In this document: positions 44,515-53,468 of the stretch, one piece after another | Numbering within the stretch: position 1 is the first letter of the stretch | How the letters are laid out: every line of letters starts with the position of its first letter | Assembly: GCA_020852275.1 (NCBI GenBank) | Contig: JADZBE010000033.1 | Location: 62,001-126,000 of the forward strand | Reading direction: 5' to 3' | Source of the DNA: Phycisphaerales bacterium | GTDB taxonomy: Bacteria > Planctomycetota > Phycisphaerae > UBA1845 | Length of the DNA stretch: 64,000 nucleotides | Program-made: the position numbers and the translations under genes | Notes under the pieces: model-generated | What the model was told of the DNA's origin: nothing | What the model saw: only the letters and a program-made list of their open reading frames with translations | Databases searched by the model: none

Positions 44515-46065
44515 ATGAACATGATGGACAGGAAGATCGCGCCGGCGAACCGCGGCGGAGTTTGGCTTGGGGTTGGATCCGCGGTTCGACGCGCCGTGGT
44601 CGTGTGCGGTTGGCTTGCGGTTCTCAGCGCCGTGCAGTCGGTTGTGTTCTCTCAGGAGCAGCCGCCGCCGCCGCCGCTTTCGTTACAAGCGCCGTCCGGG
44701 GAGTCGCTCACCGATCGGTACCGCGACGCGGCTAACCGCATCATCGACGCGGCGCTGAAGGAGAATCAGGCGTACCGCAAGCTGGAGGAGCTGTGCGACG
44801 GCATCGGGCATCGGCTCAGCGGATCGGCGTCGCTGGACCGCGCGCTCGACTGGGCGGTGCGCACGCTTCAGCGCGACGGGCAGGAGAACGTGCGCAAGGA
44901 GCCGGTCATGGTTCCGCGCTGGGTCCGCGGCGAGGAGTCGCTGATGATGCTGACCCCGAAGCGCGAGCCGATTCCCATGCTGGGTCTGGGCGGCTCGGTG
45001 GCCACTCCGATCGCAGGGATCACGGGCGAGATCGTGGTTGTCGATAGCAAGGATGCGCTGGACGCGTTGGACGCCAGCGCGGTGGCCGGCAAGATCGTGC
45101 TCTTCACCGCGGCCATGCCGCCGTATGACCCGCAGAAGGGCACAGGCTATGGGCAGGCCGTGGCGTATCGGTCGAACGGGGCCTCGTGGGCGGCGGCAAA
45201 GGGGGCGGCGGCGTGCCTGATCCGCTCGGTGACGGCGTCGAGCCTGCGATCGCCGCACACGGGGGCGATGCGCTACGACGACGCGTACGCGAAGATCCCG
45301 GCCGCGGCGATCGCCGTCGAGGACGCGATGGCGATTGAGCGGCTGGCGAAGCGCGGGGAGCGCGTGACGGCGACGTTGAAGATGGAGGCGCAGACGCTGC
45401 CGGAGGCGCCGTCGGGCAACGTCGTGGCGGAGCTGCGCGGCTCGGAGCGGCCGGACGAAGTGGTGGTGATCGGCGGGCACATCGACTCGTGGGACGTGGG
45501 GCAGGGAGCGTCGGACGACGGCGGCGGCTGTGCGATCTCGATGGAGGCGATCAACGTCCTGCGAAAACTCAACCTGCGACCGCGGCGGACGATTCGCGTG
45601 GTGCTCTTCACCAACGAGGAGAACGGGCTGGCCGGCGGGCGCGCGTATGCGAAGGAACATGAAGCGGAATTGTCCAAACATGTGGCGGCCATCGAGTCGG
45701 ATGGCGGCGTGTTCGAGCCGGTGGGTTTCGGCGTGACGGTGAAGGAGCCGCTGGTTTCGGAGCTGGCCGTGCGGCAGCTTGGCGAGATCACGGCGCTGCT
45801 GGAGCGCGTCGGAGCGGGGAAAGCGACCGACAACGGCGGGGGGGCGGACATCAGCCCGATGGCGGCGGCGGGAGTGCCCATGCTCGGGCACAACGCGGAT
45901 ATGTCGCGGTACTTTGATTATCACCATTCGCAGGCCGACACGCTCGACAAGATCGACCCGGACCAGCTTTCGCGCAACGTGGCGGCGATGGCGGTGGCGG
46001 CGTATGTGATTGCGGACATGCCGGGGCGGCTGGGGGAGGCGCCGGTCGCGCGGTCTGCGCCGTAG
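44515..46065 (+). CDS. Secreted M28-family zinc peptidase
   Basis: This protein of about 516 residues is an aminopeptidase or carboxypeptidase-like enzyme. An N-terminal signal or anchor (VVVCGWLAVLSAVQSVV) is followed by a PA-like insert (GKIVLFTAAMPPYD). The catalytic domain has the two-zinc ligands in GGHIDSWD, SDDGGG, the base in TNEENG, ESDGG, and the last histidine in YHHSQADT, so the active site looks complete. The start is one of three clustered ATGs (44515, 44521, 44524). It ends at the edge of a perfect 22-bp inverted repeat shared with the convergent next gene. Confidence 0.88.
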   Translation: MNMMDRKIAPANRGGVWLGVGSAVRRAVVVCGWLAVLSAVQSVVFSQEQPPPPPLSLQAPSGESLTDRYRDAANRIIDAALKENQAYRKLEELCDGIGHRLSGSASLDRALDWAVRTLQRDGQENVRKEPVMVPRWVRGEESLMMLTPKREPIPMLGLGGSVATPIAGITGEIVVVDSKDALDALDASAVAGKIVLFTAAMPPYDPQKGTGYGQAVAYRSNGASWAAAKGAAACLIRSVTASSLRSPHTGAMRYDDAYAKIPAAAIAVEDAMAIERLAKRGERVTATLKMEAQTLPEAPSGNVVAELRGSERPDEVVVIGGHIDSWDVGQGASDDGGGCAISMEAINVLRKLNLRPRRTIRVVLFTNEENGLAGGRAYAKEHEAELSKHVAAIESDGGVFEPVGFGVTVKEPLVSELAVRQLGEITALLERVGAGKATDNGGGADISPMAAAGVPMLGHNADMSRYFDYHHSQADTLDKIDPDQLSRNVAAMAVAAYVIADMPGRLGEAPVARSAP

Positions 46066-46157
46066 GGCGGGCTACGCCCGCCTGCTGGTTAGTTGAACGG
46101 TGAAAAGGGAAAATCCTGCCGGGTTTGAGGCAAGTGGCGGGCGTAGCCCGCCCTACG
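46061..46157. repeat. Perfect 22-bp inverted repeat between convergent genes
   Basis: CGTAGGGCGGGCTACGCCCG plus CC (46061-46082) and its exact reverse complement (46136-46157) are separated by 53 nt. The left arm includes the M28 stop codon. It sits between the M28 gene and the PhoD-like gene and may terminate both transcripts. Arms of this type occur widely in planctomycetes (from memory). Confidence 0.85.
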
Positions 46158-46183
46158 CATGGCGGGTCAGAGACCTGCCCTAC

Positions 46184-47863
46184 CTATGTCGGATCCACGG
46201 TGAATTCGGAAACGACTTCAGGCTGCGCGCCGGGGTTGAGGATGTCGCGTCGGTAGGCGTCAATGCCGTAGGTGGTCACGCGAAGCTGCTGCGTGCCGGG
46301 GTCGATGTTGAACTCGGTCCAGCCGAACGTGTTGAACGAGTAGTAGCGCCCCGAGACCAGCGTTGCAGGAATCGAAGAGCCTTCCAGCCCGACGCTGTCA
46401 TAACCGAACAGTGCCAGCAGCCCGTTGAGAACGTCGATCAGCGCCGCATCCTTCAAGTCCCTCGGCAGCGCGTCGTAATACACCCGGACTTCCTGCTGGA
46501 TCAGCCCCATCTTGACGGCCTCATCGACGACGACCGAGCCGAGGCACGGGTCAAACGCCACCGCGCCGGTCGTGATTTCCCAGGCGTCCACGGGGATCTG
46601 CGCGCCGAGCACCTCGCGCGTGTACGTCAGGTTGTTGACGATCGTCCCGTGAATGTCGGCGGCGATGAAGACGACGTTGCGGATGTCATGGACGCTGATG
46701 AACTCCAGCACGTCAGCGCGTTCCTGCGCGTAGCCTTCGTAGCGGTCGAACGAGAGGATGGGACCGAGGTTCTGAATCGGCTCCGGGATCAGGATGAACT
46801 TCCACGTCAGCCCGCGCTCGTGTGCGTCGAGCAGGTCGGCCTTGAAGTCCGCAAGCTGCGCAGCGCCGAGCAGCGTGCGGTCTTTCTCCAGCGAACGAAG
46901 CAGAAAGTACGACGTGCTGAGCGGGTCTTCCAGGTCCACCGTTCCCTCGAGGCTCTGATCGCGGAAGGTGCGCGTGTCGAGGAGGATCATGGCCGCGTCC
47001 TGTCCGAACGTGCGGGTGCGGTACATCTTGACCTTGCCCGACGTACGCGAGTCGCCCGTGTCGCCGTAAGACTCGTTGCGCAGCGGATGGAACTCCTGAA
47101 ACACTCTCACGCCGTCCAGGAAAAGCTCGGTCTCGTTGATGAACTTGCCCTCAAAGCCGAACAGCGGGTGCGTCCACGGCGCCGCGCCGCCGGAAAAGTC
47201 GTTGGTGACTTCGTGATCGTCGATGACGGCGTAGATGGCGGTGGCGGCGCGGAGGTCGGCCAGCGTGTTAAGCCCCAGCTTCTCGGTGTACACTTCGTTG
47301 TGCTTGGCGCGAAACTGGGCGAGGTTTTGCGCCTGCGGCACGCCGATCAACGCAGGGGATTCGTAGTCGGCATAGATGGTGTCGCCCAGCGCGACGAAGA
47401 AGTCCAAGTCGCGCTGCGGGGCGTTGCGCACGGAAGGGTAAGGCCCCAGGTCGCCGCGCCAGTCGCCGGAGACACCAAACCGCAGGCCGTGAAAGTCGCC
47501 CGGCTCATGCGCCGTGCGGAAGCGGCCTGTCGCCATCGCGTCCCGCTCATCCATCGCGCGGTAATGATACTCGGCGCCCGGCAAGAGGTCGTTGATTTCA
47601 AGCTTCACGGGCTGCGGTGTGAAGGCGACGCGCTTCGTGGCAGAGACAACATCCGCGGCGAAGGTCGCGTCCGTCGAGTATTCGAATCGCACCTCACCGG
47701 ATGTCGAAGCTCGCGCCCAGAGGACGGCGGTGGTCGCGTCAACGTCGCCGGCGGCCACCTGCAATTCCAGCGGGCCTTCCTCCTGCCGCCCGCAACCGCC
47801 CAGCAGCGCGACGGCGGCAAGGAGCGCACCCATCGAGCAGCGCCGGCGACGGAGTAGAATCAT
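46184..47863 (-). CDS. PhoD-like alkaline phosphatase/phosphodiesterase lipoprotein
   Basis: This 559-residue protein starts with a lipobox (LLGGC after a basic hydrophobic leader). An N-terminal fibronectin-like domain (GDVDATTAVLWARAS) is followed by the PhoD metallophosphatase domain: FGVSGDWRGD, FVALGDTIYAD, AVIDDHEVTNDF and FIAADIHG, which hold the metal ligands. PhoD enzymes cleave phosphate esters at the cell surface. ATG 47863 is chosen because the lipobox follows within 25 residues; longer frames do not encode a plausible leader. The 66-aa gene upstream may be cotranscribed. Confidence 0.85.
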   Translation of the reverse strand: MILLRRRRCSMGALLAAVALLGGCGRQEEGPLELQVAAGDVDATTAVLWARASTSGEVRFEYSTDATFAADVVSATKRVAFTPQPVKLEINDLLPGAEYHYRAMDERDAMATGRFRTAHEPGDFHGLRFGVSGDWRGDLGPYPSVRNAPQRDLDFFVALGDTIYADYESPALIGVPQAQNLAQFRAKHNEVYTEKLGLNTLADLRAATAIYAVIDDHEVTNDFSGGAAPWTHPLFGFEGKFINETELFLDGVRVFQEFHPLRNESYGDTGDSRTSGKVKMYRTRTFGQDAAMILLDTRTFRDQSLEGTVDLEDPLSTSYFLLRSLEKDRTLLGAAQLADFKADLLDAHERGLTWKFILIPEPIQNLGPILSFDRYEGYAQERADVLEFISVHDIRNVVFIAADIHGTIVNNLTYTREVLGAQIPVDAWEITTGAVAFDPCLGSVVVDEAVKMGLIQQEVRVYYDALPRDLKDAALIDVLNGLLALFGYDSVGLEGSSIPATLVSGRYYSFNTFGWTEFNIDPGTQQLRVTTYGIDAYRRDILNPGAQPEVVSEFTVDPT

Positions 47864-47919
47864 CGCCCGAATCCTCTGCACGCAGATGGCGCTCACCAGC
47901 GTCTCCCGCCGCTTGAGCG

Positions 47920-48120
47920 TCAAGGCGTATCCTGGTCCAGACCGAACCACCCGGCCAGTTGCTCCGGATCGAAGAGCGAGGCGAACGTGGACTTGCCGGC
48001 GTCGATGAAGGATTCTTTCAGCCGGATTTCGCACTTGCCCGGCAGAATTCCGCCGCTCAGCGCGACGATCCATGCCAGCTTCCACTTCCTGATGCGTGCG
48101 CCGCGAGCGTTCATCAGCAT
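47920..48120 (-). CDS. Small secreted or membrane peptide
   Basis: This 66-residue protein is basic at the start (MLMNARGARIRKWK), then has a short hydrophobic core (LAWIVALSGGILPGKC), then a mixed tail (EIRLKESFIDAGKSTFASLF). It resembles the small signal-peptide proteins seen in planctomycete genomes, but I know no function. It precedes the PhoD-like gene by 57 nt on the same strand. ATG 48120 or 48114 may be the start. Confidence 0.5.
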   Translation of the reverse strand: MLMNARGARIRKWKLAWIVALSGGILPGKCEIRLKESFIDAGKSTFASLFDPEQLAGWFGLDQDTP

Positions 48121-48275
48121 TCTCCGTATGAAACGTTCGTTGTTTTCACCAGCCAGGTGGCGCCAAGGTTGCACGGTCCGGCGTGTCAGCCGTGCCTTCG
48201 GGTGGCACGGTCTGGCGTACTCGCCAAGCCGTGGCGGTTGAAAACCCTTGCACCGTCCTGCGCAACACGGGTCCG

Positions 48276-48375
48276 CTGCTGCGGAGACGCGCCTCCCGAC
48301 CTGCTGCAGACCCTTGCTACCCGAGCTGCTGCGGACCCGTGCCACCCGGAGCCGCTGAGGATCCGTGCCGCTCGC
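48276..48375 (+). repeat. 25-bp degenerate tandem repeat
   Basis: Units start at 48276, 48301, 48326 and 48351, each opening with CTGCTGCGG or close variants and containing a CCCGTGCYACCC-like core. It lies in the 595-nt gap (48121-48715) between the small peptide gene and the convergent mannosyltransferase gene. Confidence 0.65.
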
Positions 48376-48456
48376 CGCGGCGCATGGTAAGGACGGATGC
48401 ACCGGATGCAACTGGAAAGGTGCGGATGTCGGGCTTGTGAAATTGTGTGACTCGGC

Positions 48457-48606
48457 CGGGTGGCATGCTCTCGCTGTACTCAGCGTGAGCATGATGCCCA
48501 GTACGTAAGCATGTGACGAAGGGAGGCTGCCATCCTGAGCCTGCCCGCAGGGCCCTTTAATTCTCGGTCGCTGCATTGAGGCAGCTTGCTTGCCGGTCGA
48601 AAACGA
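48457..48606 (-). repeat. ~150-bp dispersed repeat with terminal hairpin, copy 2
   Basis: It is in reverse orientation to copy 1 at 41461-41612. The hairpin is at 48465-48492 (ATGCTC, CGCTG, TACT, CAGCG, GAGCAT). The internal block GACGAAGGGAGGCTGCC matches copy 1. Confidence 0.75.
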
Positions 48607-48715
48607 AGGGGCGCGTTGCTCGCCGAAGCCGGGAACGAAGAGGATTGAAAGGCTCTGGTGCAGATGTTCGCTTGTGGAGGGGCGTGGCTCGGACAGCAGG
48701 GGGCATTTCCTTATT

Positions 48716-51256
48716 TCATGGATGGCCGTCCGTGGTTTCGCCTCCCGCGTCGGTTGAGTCGCGGAACGGGCGTTTTTCGCGGTAGCCGTCGCCGCGCGAG
48801 CGGATGCTCACGCTCAGGGATCCCTTGCCTTGAGCCGCGGCGAGATCCGCCGCGCGATGGGCAACCTCAACCGCTTTGTCGAATTCGCCGAGTTCAGCGT
48901 GCGCGGCGGCGAGGGCGTCGAGGATTTGGGGCACGTCCGGTCCGGAAAGCTGCTGTGCCCGCTTTGCAAGCGTCATCGCCCGGCGTCCATCGCGCAGGGC
49001 GTCGTCCGGTGCGGTGGCCAGCAGCCACGCCGCGGCCGTCAGCAGCGCGCCGCTGCGGTCCTCCACGACAGCCGGCTCCAGAACGCGGAGCGCGTCGGCA
49101 AACCGGGCCGTGCGGCGATACGCCTCGGCGGACGCCTGGCGGATCGCGTCGTCGCCCGGGGCCAGCGTGAGGGCGCGTTCGAGCGGCGCGATGGCTTCCG
49201 CGGACCGGCCGCGGCGGATCAACGCACCGCCCAGCTTCAGGAGCGCAGGCGTATCATTCGGCGCGGCGGCGAGTGACTGCCGATACGTTTCGATCGCCTC
49301 ATCGGAATCAGCGGCCTCCCGGGCGGCGCGGCGCGCGGCGTCCAGCGCCGAGCGCGCATCGGCGTAGGCGGGTTGCATCGCAAGCGCGCCCTCGAACTGC
49401 GCGGCGGCCTCGGTCCATCGCCGCTGCGAGGCCAGGAACTGACCGTAGCGGAAGAGCGGCTCGGCGTCCTTCACCCGACCCGCCAGCGCGGCGCCAAGCT
49501 TGAACTGCTCCTCGGCCTTCTCCGCTTCGCCGCAGCGTGCCAGCACCGCGCCGTACCGCCAGCGCAGATACGCGTCATCGCCGCGCAGCGCGACCGCCTT
49601 GGCCATGTGCTCGCTCGCCCGCGCGTAGTCGGGCGTGCCGCCGTCTTCCGTCTCCGTGTAGTGGGAAGCAAGGATCGCCTGCCCCTCGGCCTCGCCGATG
49701 CGCGCGAACGCCTTGCGATCGCCGTCCGGGGCGGGGTTCATCGCCATCAACATTGCGCCGAGCGCCACCGCGATGCCGGCGCCGATCAGCCGGGGTATGC
49801 GCCGCTCCCGGATCCAGCCCGTGATCCGCACCAGCGCGAGACTTGCCAGGATCATCAGGACTGGCACGACGGGAACCCGGTACCTTCCGGGGCAGAAGAA
49901 CAGCACGACCGTGCCCATGTAGAGCACCATGAACATCAACGGCAGGAGCCATTCGCGCCGGTTGCTCCAGATGCACGTCAGACCTGCGAGCGCCAGAACC
50001 GACACGACCGGAAAACCGATCCACATGGCCCAGCTCAGGCCTGAAAGCCCGGCGAAAAAGTCGATCGGCTGGTTGTTAGACACCTCGACGGGCGTCCAGA
50101 ACAGTGCGAGCTTGTAAAGCAGCCGCCGCACCCAGGCGCCGGGATTCTTTGCGATCCAGTCCCAGCTCTTCGCGGACCAGTAGGCGGAAACCTCGCCCTC
50201 GGTGAGCTTGCGTCCCAGTTCGATCTCAGGAATGCGGTGCGTGTCTTCAAATCCTTCCCACCAGCCGGGGCGTGTTCCCGGCACAACGGCCGTGAAGCCG
50301 TCGGCGTTGTACGGGTTGTTGCCGATGTAGAAGTTGACGCCGCCCTGCGAGGCGATGAGGACGAACTCGCGCCCGACGATGGCATTGCGCAGCGTGACCG
50401 GCAGAATCGCCACCGCCGCGCCCGCGAGCAACCAGCCCGTGGCAGTTGCGGTCCGCTTAAGGCTGCCCCGCCAGTCTGAATCGCGCAGCGTAGCAAACAG
50501 CCACAGCGTGATGCCCGGCAGGACCGCCAGCACGTTGGGCCGGGTGATTGCTGAAAGCCCCCACATCAGGCCCGCCAGCGCATATGCCCACCCGGTGCGC
50601 CGCTGCCGCGCCGCCCAAAGCAGCGCCAGCAGCAGCAGCAAATCCAGGAAGACCTCCAAGCCGACGGTTTTCAGTTCCGCATCGAAATACCACAGCGGCC
50701 AGTAGATCGCGGCAAGTACGCCGGCGACCAGCCCGACGCGAAAGCCCTCCAGCCGCGAACCAAGGCGCGCGATCAGGTAGCAGGACGCCGCTCCGAGCGC
50801 GCATCCAAAGACGCGCCCGATCCAGACCTTTGCGCCGAAAAGATGGTACACCACTCCCAGTGTGTAGTAGTAAAGCGGCGCGCGGAAGTAAGGCTTGTCG
50901 GCGATGGCGCGCATCGGCTCGCCGCGGGCGAACTGCGACGCCCACTCGTGATGAACCCTCATGTCCATGATGGGGGCGTCGAACGTCGGGTTGTGCGCGG
51001 CCTGCCCGGCCAGATAAATCAGTCGCAGCGCCAGTGCGAGGATGAAGACGCCCGCCAGCGCGGCGTGGTGCCGACGCGGGAGCGCCGCTTCGGAGCACGC
51101 GTGCCCGATTCCCGCCTGCCCGATGCTCGCGATCCTTGATGAACGGGGATCGCCCGGATTCGAGGTGGCGGTTGGATCGGCGCGATTCGGATCTTGCGGT
51201 CCGCCCGGGTCCGGCGCCGCTCCATCAGTTCGTGCTGAGCGAGCGTGCTTCTTCAA
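48716..51256 (-). CDS. GT39-like mannosyltransferase with TPR tail
   Basis: This is an 846-residue protein. Ten or more membrane helices occupy residues 65-510. The catalytic-type first loop is YLAGQAAHNPTFDAPIMDM, with the acidic DAPIMDM in the position of the PMT/ArnT active site. The C-terminal 530-820 is a string of TPR units (AEEQFKLGAALAGRVKDAEP, AAAQFEGALAMQPAYADARS). Such fusions transfer sugars to secreted proteins or lipids. The start is TTG 51256; the long polar leader of about 60 residues may mean a later start. It may be cotranscribed with the tRNA upstream. Confidence 0.75.
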   Translation of the reverse strand: MKKHARSARTDGAAPDPGGPQDPNRADPTATSNPGDPRSSRIASIGQAGIGHACSEAALPRRHHAALAGVFILALALRLIYLAGQAAHNPTFDAPIMDMRVHHEWASQFARGEPMRAIADKPYFRAPLYYYTLGVVYHLFGAKVWIGRVFGCALGAASCYLIARLGSRLEGFRVGLVAGVLAAIYWPLWYFDAELKTVGLEVFLDLLLLLALLWAARQRRTGWAYALAGLMWGLSAITRPNVLAVLPGITLWLFATLRDSDWRGSLKRTATATGWLLAGAAVAILPVTLRNAIVGREFVLIASQGGVNFYIGNNPYNADGFTAVVPGTRPGWWEGFEDTHRIPEIELGRKLTEGEVSAYWSAKSWDWIAKNPGAWVRRLLYKLALFWTPVEVSNNQPIDFFAGLSGLSWAMWIGFPVVSVLALAGLTCIWSNRREWLLPLMFMVLYMGTVVLFFCPGRYRVPVVPVLMILASLALVRITGWIRERRIPRLIGAGIAVALGAMLMAMNPAPDGDRKAFARIGEAEGQAILASHYTETEDGGTPDYARASEHMAKAVALRGDDAYLRWRYGAVLARCGEAEKAEEQFKLGAALAGRVKDAEPLFRYGQFLASQRRWTEAAAQFEGALAMQPAYADARSALDAARRAAREAADSDEAIETYRQSLAAAPNDTPALLKLGGALIRRGRSAEAIAPLERALTLAPGDDAIRQASAEAYRRTARFADALRVLEPAVVEDRSGALLTAAAWLLATAPDDALRDGRRAMTLAKRAQQLSGPDVPQILDALAAAHAELGEFDKAVEVAHRAADLAAAQGKGSLSVSIRSRGDGYREKRPFRDSTDAGGETTDGHP

Positions 51257-51318
51257 TCGAACTGGACCTCATCGAGCCGAGGACGCCCGCCCCGGCGCAG
51301 CGCGACCGGGCGCATCAA

Positions 51319-51405
51319 CGGAGCGGGAGGGATTCGAACCCTCGGTGCAGTTGCCCGCACACCGCATTTCCAATGCGGTCCCTTCAGCCACTCGGACACC
51401 GCTCC
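51319..51405 (-). tRNA. tRNA-Ser (anticodon GGA)
   Basis: On the minus strand the acceptor arm GGAGCGG pairs with CCGCTCC. The anticodon stem CCGCA/TGCGG encloses loop TTGGAAA with anticodon GGA. The T-arm loop is GGTTCGAAT. A long variable arm (GTGCGGGCAACTGCAC region) marks a class II tRNA, and the discriminator base is G. No CCA is encoded. The length is 87 nt. Confidence 0.93.
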
Positions 51406-51441
51406 AAACTGGGAACCAGCCGGGCGGCGGGTTCACGGTGG

Positions 51442-51469
51442 ATCGTAACCGCACGCGCGGGCCGGTCAA
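51442..51469 (-). promoter_or_regulatory. Predicted promoter of tRNA-Ser
   Basis: On the minus strand TTGACC, 16 nt and TACGAT lie 37 nt before the tRNA 5' end, a normal tRNA leader length. Confidence 0.45.
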
Positions 51470-51567
51470 TTCAGTCGGGTCATGTCGCTCCGCACTGGTC
51501 GGCCCACGATTCCAGAGGTACGCTCTGAAGTGGACGTGGCCGCAGGCGAAGCAGGAGCGCAGAGAGA

Positions 51568-53139
51568 ATGACCCACGGCACTCGGTCATGGGTCACGGCG
51601 CGCTCCTTGAAGAACTCAGAGAGTTCAGGGGCCGTAAGGGTTGTGGGAGAAGAACTGCTTCGAGTCGAAGGGCTGACCAAGCGTTTCGGCGCCGTCACGG
51701 CGCTGGACGACGTGTCGTTCGGCGTGGTGCGCGGGGAGTGCCATGCGCTGATCGGCGAGAACGGCGCGGGGAAGAGCACGCTGGGGAAGATCATCGCCGG
51801 CATTCATCGGCCTGACAGGGGGCGTGTGCTGCTGAACGGCGCGGCAGTCGCGTTCCGGTCGCCGCTGGACGCGGGGCTGGCGGGCGTCCGCATCGTGCAC
51901 CAGGAATTGGCCACGTGTCCCAACCTGTCCGTGGCGGAGAACCTTTTCCTGGGCGCGTTGCCTTCGCGCTTCGGGTTTGTGCGGCGCGGGGAGCTGGACC
52001 GGGCGGCGCGGGCGATGCTCGCGCAGGTCGGGCTGGATGTGCATCCGCGCACGCCCATGGCGCGGCTCTCCACCGGACAGGAGCAGCTCGTGCAGATCGC
52101 CGTGGCGATCGGGCGCGGGGCAAAGCTCATCATCATGGACGAGCCGACCAGTTCGCTCTCGCAGGGGGAGGCGCTGCGGCTGTACGACATCATCGCGCGG
52201 CTGAAACGCGACGGCGTCACGTTGATTTACGTTTCCCACCGGCTCGATGAAATCCGCCTGCTGTGCGACCGAGTCACCGTGCTGCGCGACGGCAAGCACG
52301 TGGACACGCGCCGCATGACGGACGTTTCGACGGACGAGCTGGTGCGGCTGATGATCGGCCGGCCCGTCGGCGAGTATTTCCCGCATCACACGGGCACGCC
52401 GCCGGGAGCGGTGCGGTTGTCGGTGTCGCGGCTCAGTGCGGCCGGGCGGTTCAGTGAGATATCATTCGACGTTCGCAGCGGGGAGATCGTGGGGCTGGCG
52501 GGACTGGTGGGCGCGGGGCGCAGCGAGGTGGCGCGGGCGATCTTCGGCGTGGACCGGTTTCAGTCCGGGCGCATCCTGCTGGACGGCGCGCCGCTGGAGC
52601 GTCACGGTCCGCGCGAGGCGATCCGGCGCGGCGTGGGACTTTTGCCGGAGGATCGCAAGCGGCAGGCGCTGATCGTCTCCATGACCTGCCGCCAGAACCT
52701 CTCGCTGCCGCTGCTGGATCGGCTGAAGCGCTGGATTTTTCTTGATGGCCGGGCGGAGAAGCGCGTCACGCGCGAGTATTTCGACAAGCTCCGCGTCGTC
52801 GCGCCGGGGATCGATGCGCCGGTGACTTCGCTTTCGGGCGGGAACCAGCAGAAGATCGCGCTGGCGCGGTGGCTGGCGCGCAACTGCGAAATGCTGATTC
52901 TCGACGAGCCGACGCGCGGCGTGGACGTCGGCGCCAAGGCGGAGATTCACGCGCTGATTGACCAGCTCGCGGCGTCGGGCAAGGCCGTGCTGCTGATCAG
53001 TTCCGAGCTGCCCGAGCTGCTCAACCTGAGCACGCGGATCCTGGTGCTGGCGAAGGGGCGGCTGGTGGGCGAGTTGCCGCGAGCGGAGGCGAACCAGGAG
53101 AATCTGCTGCGGCTGATGGCGGGGATTGGGGCGAACTAA
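51568..53139 (+). CDS. Sugar ABC transporter ATP-binding protein (RbsA/XylG/MglA type)
   Basis: This 523-residue tandem-ATPase subunit has Walker A GENGAGKST and, in the second half, the usual degenerate GLVGAGRSE. LSTGQEQLVQIAVAI, LSGGNQQKIALARWLA and two DEPTSSLSQ/DEPTRGVDV blocks are present. It powers uptake of ribose-like sugars with an RbsC permease, but neither permease nor binding protein is adjacent. GTG 51643 may be the true start; ATG 51568 is annotated because it keeps the longest frame, though residues 1-25 have no family similarity. Confidence 0.88.
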   Translation: MTHGTRSWVTARSLKNSESSGAVRVVGEELLRVEGLTKRFGAVTALDDVSFGVVRGECHALIGENGAGKSTLGKIIAGIHRPDRGRVLLNGAAVAFRSPLDAGLAGVRIVHQELATCPNLSVAENLFLGALPSRFGFVRRGELDRAARAMLAQVGLDVHPRTPMARLSTGQEQLVQIAVAIGRGAKLIIMDEPTSSLSQGEALRLYDIIARLKRDGVTLIYVSHRLDEIRLLCDRVTVLRDGKHVDTRRMTDVSTDELVRLMIGRPVGEYFPHHTGTPPGAVRLSVSRLSAAGRFSEISFDVRSGEIVGLAGLVGAGRSEVARAIFGVDRFQSGRILLDGAPLERHGPREAIRRGVGLLPEDRKRQALIVSMTCRQNLSLPLLDRLKRWIFLDGRAEKRVTREYFDKLRVVAPGIDAPVTSLSGGNQQKIALARWLARNCEMLILDEPTRGVDVGAKAEIHALIDQLAASGKAVLLISSELPELLNLSTRILVLAKGRLVGELPRAEANQENLLRLMAGIGAN

Positions 53140-53248
53140 CGCGCGTGTTTTCGCGGAGCATAGCGCGGACGCGACATCAAGACCCCTCACGCAAGTAAGG
53201 GGCCATGCAGCGCTCCGCAACATGGGAGCCGCGGATGGGCACGGACAT

Positions 53249-53437
53249 GCGCTTCCTTACGGGCGCGGCTCTGTTAGAAGGGCGCGGCTCGGCATGACGG
53301 GCGCGGCCCGGCTGGAAGGGCGCCGCTTGGTTGGAAGGGCGCGGCTCGGCTGGAAGGGCGCGGCCCGGCTGGAAGGGCGCCGCTTGGCTGGAAGGGCGCG
53401 GCTCGGCTGGAAGCGCGCGGCTCGGTTCGGGGCATGG
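53249..53437 (+). repeat. 19-bp tandem array beside a dispersed repeat
   Basis: From about 53280 there are about eight copies of GGAAGGGCGCGGCTCGGCT and close variants (CCGCTTGG or GGCCCGG inside), ending at 53437. The head GCTTCCTTACGGGCGCGGCT plus CTGTTAGA (53250-53278) recurs at 61560-61588 with 1-2 changes. The array runs across the N-terminal part of a longer frame but has a period of 19, so it is not a protein repeat. It occupies the gap before the gene at 53469. Confidence 0.85.
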
Positions 53438-53468
53438 CATGACTTTGCCGGGAATCTCCAACGAGTAC

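Noticed and set aside
46100..47857. Plus-strand open frame opposite the PhoD-like gene
   Set aside because: The minus-strand frame carries a lipobox and the complete PhoD motif set; the plus frame does not look like a protein.
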